Below, piece by piece: positions 58,785-64,000 of a DNA stretch of 64,000 bases. The translations under genes were made by a program, and so were the position numbers. The first letter of the stretch is position 1, and every line of letters starts with the position of its first letter. Where the stretch lies: positions 32,417,032-32,481,031 of the forward strand of contig NC_080420.1 in the NCBI RefSeq assembly GCF_029873635.1, written 5' to 3'. This DNA is from Malania oleifera. Taxonomy: Eukaryota; Streptophyta; Magnoliopsida; Santalales; Ximeniaceae. Under the pieces are notes generated by a model, which worked only from the letters and a program-made list of their open reading frames with translations, was not told the origin of the DNA and ran no database searches.

Positions 58785-59710
58785 CTACAAACTCCCTGTA
58801 ATATGAACAACGTCATATCTACCCTGAGTCTGTTGATCCACCTGCATCACATGCCCATTCAAATCGTGATACTGTTGACCCGAGATAGAACTCCCCGCAT
58901 TTCTGCCCTGAGTTCCTAACTCCACCTGAATAACATGATTGCTGCTATTGCAATTTTTTGACATTTGTTTTTCTTCCTTTACCTGAGTACGTTGTCTCAT
59001 GAATTTATTACCAAAAGTTATGTCCTTGATCACCCCTTTGTTTTCCATAGGATCACCTAACTTGCACCCACCTTACTTATAACCTAAAAAGATGTACTAT
59101 CCGGACACAACACCAAACCTAAATCGTCCACCACTAGAATATTGCACCAGTGGACGTCCACTCACAATCGAGTAGTCTACCGCAAAACCTGCCCACCATT
59201 CACCTGTATCTTTCCCATCTAACGATACCTTTTGCGACCGGTCACACGAGAAATGCGTCATACTCACTAACTTCATCAAGAAGTATTCTATAAGCCCTAC
59301 ATATAACTTCCCTACTCACAAAACTTCTTGAACGAACCTAGCGTACTCAGCCCCAATGTTTGACTTAAGAATCTCTCTCCCAGTCTAGTTCTCCACCTCA
59401 GCCACTACATGAAGTATACCAAGACCCTTCGTGATAATCCCATGAAATACATATGTCTATCCCCTGATAATATCATTATTGGTTCCCAAATATCTGAATA
59501 CATGTAGTCACCCATATGCTCTAACCGCATATGCCACAAGAAACCCAACTCGGACTCAACAATTACAACTCCACCTACAACTGTAACATTCCGTAGTGCA
59601 AAGATGTTTCCCGCTACTTTATCCCCTTTCATCACTATCAAGTTACTACACATTTTCATTTCTTTGCATTCAAACTCGTAACAATATCCATTACAGTCTA
59701 AAATTTTCAA
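58785..59710 (-). pseudogene. E9 condensed integrase and linker
   Basis: LWHMRLEHMGDYMYSDIWEP is the GAG-pre-integrase and first-Asp region; MYFMGLSRRVLVYFM is the same shortened join as in E4. SCDRSQKVSLDGK and the linker GRNAGSSISGQQYHDLNGH follow. Three open pieces (59405-59710, 59097-59279, 58785-59048) are separated by stops. Confidence 0.8.
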
Positions 59711-60171
59711 TGAAAAATACCATTTTTCCTTAGACCTGATTCATGCTTTACATCACATATGACTTTTACAATGCAACTAGTATAAACTGACCTGTCGGTG
59801 TCAAACCATTTTCTAGGATAAAAGCATCCGATGACTAAGATTCAAGAATCACCCATGAGACACTCCGAACCCGATGAAACACGTAGCATATCTCTAACAT
59901 TACATTCTGAGTCTTTCTCCACTACACTTGCAGATTTTGATGAACCCTTGGACATATATCGGGTATTCTCGTTTTCATCAAACTAATGTCGGGGAATTCT
60001 CATACATGACGTGATACAACACGTCCTTAGCCAAACAAAGATGAATGATTGCTCCCAATTCACTCCAAGTCATTGCATTCATGCTATCCAGTTGAAATTA
60101 TGTATAAACCTTCACCATGCCTTGTTACAACACGAGATCCTTAAATTCGAAGGCCATACAACACGTTCTAT
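59711..60171 (-). pseudogene. E9 gag and protease remnant
   Basis: Just after the primer-binding region comes LQQGMVKVYT and a gag N-terminus like that of E4 (AIIHLCLAKDVLYHVM), which then skips to SKSASVVEKDSECNVRDML and a protease-like region. The middle of gag, with the knuckle seen in E4, is absent. Confidence 0.7.
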
Positions 60172-60177
60172 TACCAA
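60164..60177 (-). other. E9 primer-binding site, decayed
   Basis: Minus strand TTGGTAATAGAACG; two or three changes from TTGGTATTAGAGC in E4. Confidence 0.65.
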
Positions 60178-60791
60178 CAATGCATAGCGAAATGAACATT
60201 TGTATAAAGAATCACACATACATACTTGCAATAAACAAAATGGTGATAAACAAAAAACATTCCACAACCATAGCAATATAAAGATAGTAATAATATAGGC
60301 AACGACACCAGGAATTACGTGGTTCGGTAAAGCCTACATCCATAGGAGCAATCGGCAAGAGATTCATTATGAAAATCAAAGTCTCACAATACAATTATCT
60401 TCTCTCCTTCTCTCGCCCTCTCTTACTCTCTTACTTATTAAAATATATCCAAAAGAACATATATAACAAGCCTTCGGAGGTTTCCCTCTGAATTCCCAAC
60501 CATCAAACCGTTCAAATTCAAAATTTAAATAACTTCTCGCAGCCCAGGCACACTCGTCGTCGAGTACAAGGGATTTGTCGACGAGACAAAGAAGCCCACT
60601 CGTTGACGAATCTATCCTCTCGTCGACAAGTCTTTAATTCTGAGATTTTCTGACTCGGTATCTACTCGTCAACGAGCGCAGAGCACTTATCAACAAGTCC
60701 TTTGCTGCCAGCACAAGAAGACTTCTCTCATATGTTTTCCTTTCTTTGTTTGTGATCCCACTAAATATAAGAGACACATACAAATACAAAA
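60178..60791 (-). repeat. E9 5' LTR
   Basis: Aligns by eye along its length with 57330-57948. Array of CGTCGACG-core units at 60553-60690. Confidence 0.82.
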
Positions 60792-62676
60792 GATGAATAC
60801 TTTGACACAAGAATTGTATTATGGGGATAAGAGTTACTCTCAATACTGATAAAATGCGAGTTTAACTCTCTTACTATTAAATCATAGTTCCCTAGTGACA
60901 ACTTCAGGACAAGGACTTTCAAGGTGTGAGACTTGACCATTGGATTGAATATTTTCATGGATGAGGATGGATTCAACTAGACAAGACTTGGTGTAATCTT
61001 TGTTGCTGCACAAGCATGACTGTGTCATACTTTAGGTTGATCAAGATAAAGGTGGCGACCTTAGAATTTTGCACGACTGTGACACTAAGCTTCATACGGC
61101 TAGAAGAAACCAAAAGACTGCCCATTCCCCTAGAGTTCTGAAATGGTCTAAGCAAGGAAGGGACTTCAAAAAAAAAAAAGACTCAAGTGCGGGTATTTTT
61201 TTCTCTAAAATGAAAAAAAAAAAAAAATTCTTAAACAAACTCTCACAATAGCTAACCTAGAAACCAATTTTAGTCTCTGTTTGGAACGGCATAAAAATAA
61301 GTACTTAAAAAAAAATACTTATTATGAGTATTTGTGTCAATAGTGTTTAAGGGAGAACTCTTAACTATTTATCTTTAAAATCTACCTAATTAAATCAAGT
61401 GGAAAACTCGTAAACAAAAAGCAAATAGATGCACAAGGCTGGATAAAGGCTTTCTCTACGAACTTCATTGATCAGCAAACTTTCTACCGCAGAGAGAGAG
61501 AGAGGAGCAGAACTTGGGATATATTATCAAAGAAATCCCAAAAACACATGCAGCTAGAAAGCCCAACATCAATGCAAGGGCCCTAGCTCTTCCGATAAAT
61601 ATAACCTAGCAAAGGAAAAATAAGTCAAAAATCAAAAATAAAAAAGCTAGGAAACGAACAAAAGATTGCTGATGAATTAGTAGACATTGCAGAGTCAACC
61701 CCTTTGGACCCTGGCTGCTGAAAATAACGTCACAAATCTTGACAAACGAAGTGTGAATTTGTATTAATTTTAAAGTATAATATCATGACTGCATCTGCCG
61801 ATGGGATAATTTCTGATTGCGATCATGTGCTGGTGAAATTTACTGAGCTGATTCAGCTTTTAATCACCATGTATATATGTATCACAAACGACGCAGGCCT
61901 CCTTTATGGGAGACACAGACAGCTACCAAGCAAGGACAGAAGAAACAGAAGCAAAATGACCTTTTGCCAACCTCATCTTCATCCAACATGACGCAAAACG
62001 CCAAATCCCAGTTGGGTTCTCAGCAAATTTGTCACAGGAAAAGGCTGCTCTTTGTTGATGACAGGACACAGAGAATTGAATGTGTGAAACTAGAGGAGCA
62101 ATCAAGAGGGCACCCTCCCACTATTTAAGAAATTGGGTCTTATGTTCTCTACTATTTGTGGAGTGGGGCTCGTCTGTTATTTCCATTTTTAAAGCTGGAC
62201 AGCATTGATGAGATGGGCAGAGGAGTAAAGGTGATGGTATTTTCAGGTGTGAAGCCTAATAAGAAAGATATCTACCCCCAGTCTTTCATATTTATGAACT
62301 TGGATTTTTCTTCCTTTTTCTTTGAGATGGGTAGGGTAGCCCAGTTTGTCTCGCAACAAAAAGCTGACACCTGGTGATGGAAGCATGGGGAACATAAGGT
62401 GCTAGGATTGCCAGGTGTTGATATTTACTCTGCTGTTTTGGCCTTTGTGAGATGGGGATGTCTTAATTTGTTCTTTGTGGGGAAAGCAGCATCTCATGGG
62501 ATGAAAAGTCAGTGGGAAGAAGATATGATCAGTGGATTTCCCAGGTTATGAGGATTACAGGCTGTGATCTAGAACTAGCCATTAAGTTTCCCCACTTAAG
62601 AAGGCTTTGAACTGGAATTGTTCTCTTTGTTGGGTATATCCTTTTCCTTTCTTATCTTCTTCCTCTAGCTAAGGTA
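60792..62676. other. Upstream region of the SOFL gene
   Basis: AT-rich, with poly-A runs (61170-61225) and an AG run (61490-61506). Short ORFs (for example 60761-61155 minus, 61785-62128 and 62156-62377 plus) match no family I know. The promoter and 5' UTR of the SOFL gene should lie in the right part. A pyrimidine tract ending in TAG at 62668 could be a 3' splice site of an intron in the 5' UTR. Confidence 0.5.
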
Positions 62677-63144
62677 ATGGAGTCTTCCCAAGTCCTTGGA
62701 GTCCCAGAAGAATGCAGCAGCAGCGAGTCTGGGTGGACAATGTATATTGGTTCCCCTACCCATAACTATGATTATGAAGGAGAAGATACCAATACCGAAG
62801 ATGGTGGAGGTGATGACAACAATGACAAAGATAATCACAGTGACAACGATGACAACAACGATGACGATGAGAGTGATGATTCTATGGCATCAGATGCCTC
62901 CTCCGGTCCGAGTCACCGCGAACTTCCTCACGGAAGTAGTGCAGGGAAGCGTGGGGTGGATTGTTTCAAGCATGCAGGTCAGGATAAAAATCCCAAGTCC
63001 TCCTACGGTGAGAAGTCTCAGATACAGGCCAGGCAGAAGACAGATGAAAGGATGGCAAAAGCACAGAAATATAAGTTGGGTCCCGAGGCAAACAGTGCTA
63101 CCAGCCGCGTTCACAGCGGAGCCAAGGTAAGGAAAACCAAGTAG
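62677..63144 (+). CDS. SOB FIVE-LIKE (SOFL) family protein
   Basis: An uninterrupted 155-residue frame. Residues 11-27 (EECSSSESGWTMYIGSP) hold the SOFL domain A, with the ESGWT core; residues 68-80 (DSMASDASSGPSH) hold domain B. Between them lies a strongly acidic Asp/Asn-rich stretch (32-68), and the C-terminal part (87-155) is basic. This order is typical of the plant SOFL family, whose Arabidopsis members SOB5 and AtSOFL1/2 influence cytokinin levels. The exact role of this copy cannot be told. The ATG at 62677 begins MESSQVLG, fitting the family start. At 63126/63127 the coding sequence contains AAG|GTAAGG, a good 5' splice site, so the last residues may differ if an intron is used. It is the only non-transposon gene seen, and its codons look normal. 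Confidence 0.85.
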   Translation: MESSQVLGVPEECSSSESGWTMYIGSPTHNYDYEGEDTNTEDGGGDDNNDKDNHSDNDDNNDDDESDDSMASDASSGPSHRELPHGSSAGKRGVDCFKHAGQDKNPKSSYGEKSQIQARQKTDERMAKAQKYKLGPEANSATSRVHSGAKVRKTK

Positions 63145-64000
63145 ATGGGCACTGGAAGATGTGTTCACTTACCTAGCTAGTTTCTTTGTCACCTTTTTCC
63201 AGCTAGAAGGTTGACAGTGTTACATATCTATTCATCTTTTGCATGTAAACTGGAAGCACAGCTAAAAGCGTGCCTCTGTTTTGTGGTTCCAGATTCAGTG
63301 TGGAAGTGAATGAAGACACTGTATTTTTTTTTTTTTTTTGGTGGGTGGGGGGGTAATTAAGATCACTGTTCTCTCAATTTCCAATAGGAAGGTAGTACGT
63401 CTTTTTGAGACAAAACATGTTAAGAGGAGACTTTGGTCCTAAAGAAAAGGTTTTAATTCCACCAAAAAGTTCGGCATTATTATTGTTTTTCTCATCTTCA
63501 CCTATATAAATTATACCTACCTAGTCAAATATGCATCTTTCCAACTGAGTAGGACAGAAAATTGGATCAACAATACAAAGTACGTGCATTCAAAGTGTGT
63601 TCAACAGATTTTGAATTAGCATATGGATGTTTTTAGTTTCTAGACCAGATGCAGACACAGGTCATTCACAATATTGTCTGGGTTCCACGCAAGGTGGAAA
63701 CAATAAGGCTATAGAGTAGAGATTGCACCCAAGAGGTTTAACTTCAAATAAAAAATGCTCAGGCTTTGTTTGGGAGCATCTCAACGAATGGCCTCTGTGC
63801 AAAGCTTGAATGACCAACTTCAAAATTAAAGTTCTTTCACTCTACATTCCAGCTAGACAGCTATAGGTAAATTTAAAATCACAGTGATTCTGAAAACAGA
63901 CGGTTATCACCCATCTTCTGCCAGAAACCTCACTACGGCCGCATGAGGTCCACTCCATATTGAATGTATGGCCTGCATAGAACCAAATTTAGTTAGGTTC
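63145..64000. other. 3' flank of the SOFL gene
   Basis: Likely 3' UTR and spacer, with a T run at about 63325-63342 and a G-rich stretch. No other gene is recognised before the window ends. Confidence 0.5.

Larger units (their letters stand above)
57330..60791 (-). mobile_element. E9: condensed Ty1/copia element, relative of E4
   Basis: Two LTR copies of about 620 bp (57330-57948 and 60172-60791) flank a short interior of about 2.2 kb with gag remnant, protease, shortened integrase, shortened RT and RNase H on minus. Coding order, shared deletions and linker sequence match E4. The outer ends are approximate; the flanks give no clear target duplication. Unlike E4 it has no inversion. Confidence 0.85.

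Noticed and set aside
60634-61155. Overlapping minus-strand ORFs next to E9
   Set aside because: No domain, conserved motif or codon signal that I can recognise; may be a decayed gene fragment, but this cannot be supported.
62696-63130. 144-codon plus-strand ORF over the SOFL gene, and a 92-codon minus one
   Set aside because: Both overlap the SOFL frame, which has the conserved domains A and B. These look like shadows; the Met/Thr-rich product comes from GAT repeats read in another frame.

Overview
This window looks like plant nuclear DNA, most likely from a eudicot. It is AT-rich, dominated by LTR retrotransposons of the Ty1/copia and Ty3/gypsy superfamilies, and holds one recognisable single-copy host gene, a SOB FIVE-LIKE (SOFL) gene at 62677-63144. 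I see no bacterial, organellar, rRNA, tRNA or CRISPR features. I use working labels E1-E9 for the elements and S1 for a solo LTR.

Layout. E1 (1-2324, minus) is a partial gypsy LTR that cuts into E2 (2325-6985, minus), a decayed copia element. After about 1.5 kb without a gene comes E3 (8528-14825, minus), a structurally complete copia element with paired LTRs, primer-binding site, polypurine tract and a 5-bp target duplication, but a broken pol. A hAT-type MITE (15166-15691) lies in the next spacer. E4 (16847-21888, plus) is a rearranged copia element with a solo LTR (S1, 16930-18325) inside its 5' LTR and a 1.1-kb internal inversion.

The centre is a three-level nest. E5 (22809-56824, plus, gypsy, target duplication TTTTG) has two insertions in its gag. 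One is E6 (26022-42796, plus, Athila-like), which itself carries E7 (29173-38281, plus, Tekay-like chromovirus). The other is E8 (43135-51704, minus, Tekay-like). Further right is E9 (57330-60791, minus), a relative of E4. The SOFL gene follows, about 1.9 kb beyond the last element.

No element here has an intact gag-pol. E5, E6 and E8 lack different pol segments, and E7 is nearly full length but full of stop codons. E4 and E9 share the same condensed pol, with the same missing pieces, which suggests that a deleted form was copied. Many stops in E7 are TAG where related elements have CAG or another Gln codon, the trace expected from deamination of methylated CHG sites.

The most unusual signal is in the LTR promoters. 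Gypsy elements E7 and E8 and copia element E9 carry spaced arrays of a palindrome with consensus YTCGTCGACGAR upstream of the TATA box, and the similarity between E7 and E9 extends beyond the palindromes. E4 has a variant (CCGTCGACGG) and S1 has a different palindrome (GCGACCAGGTCGC) in the same position. This may be a cis-regulatory module shared or convergently acquired across retrotransposon superfamilies. All boundaries were read by eye; no alignment or database search was run.
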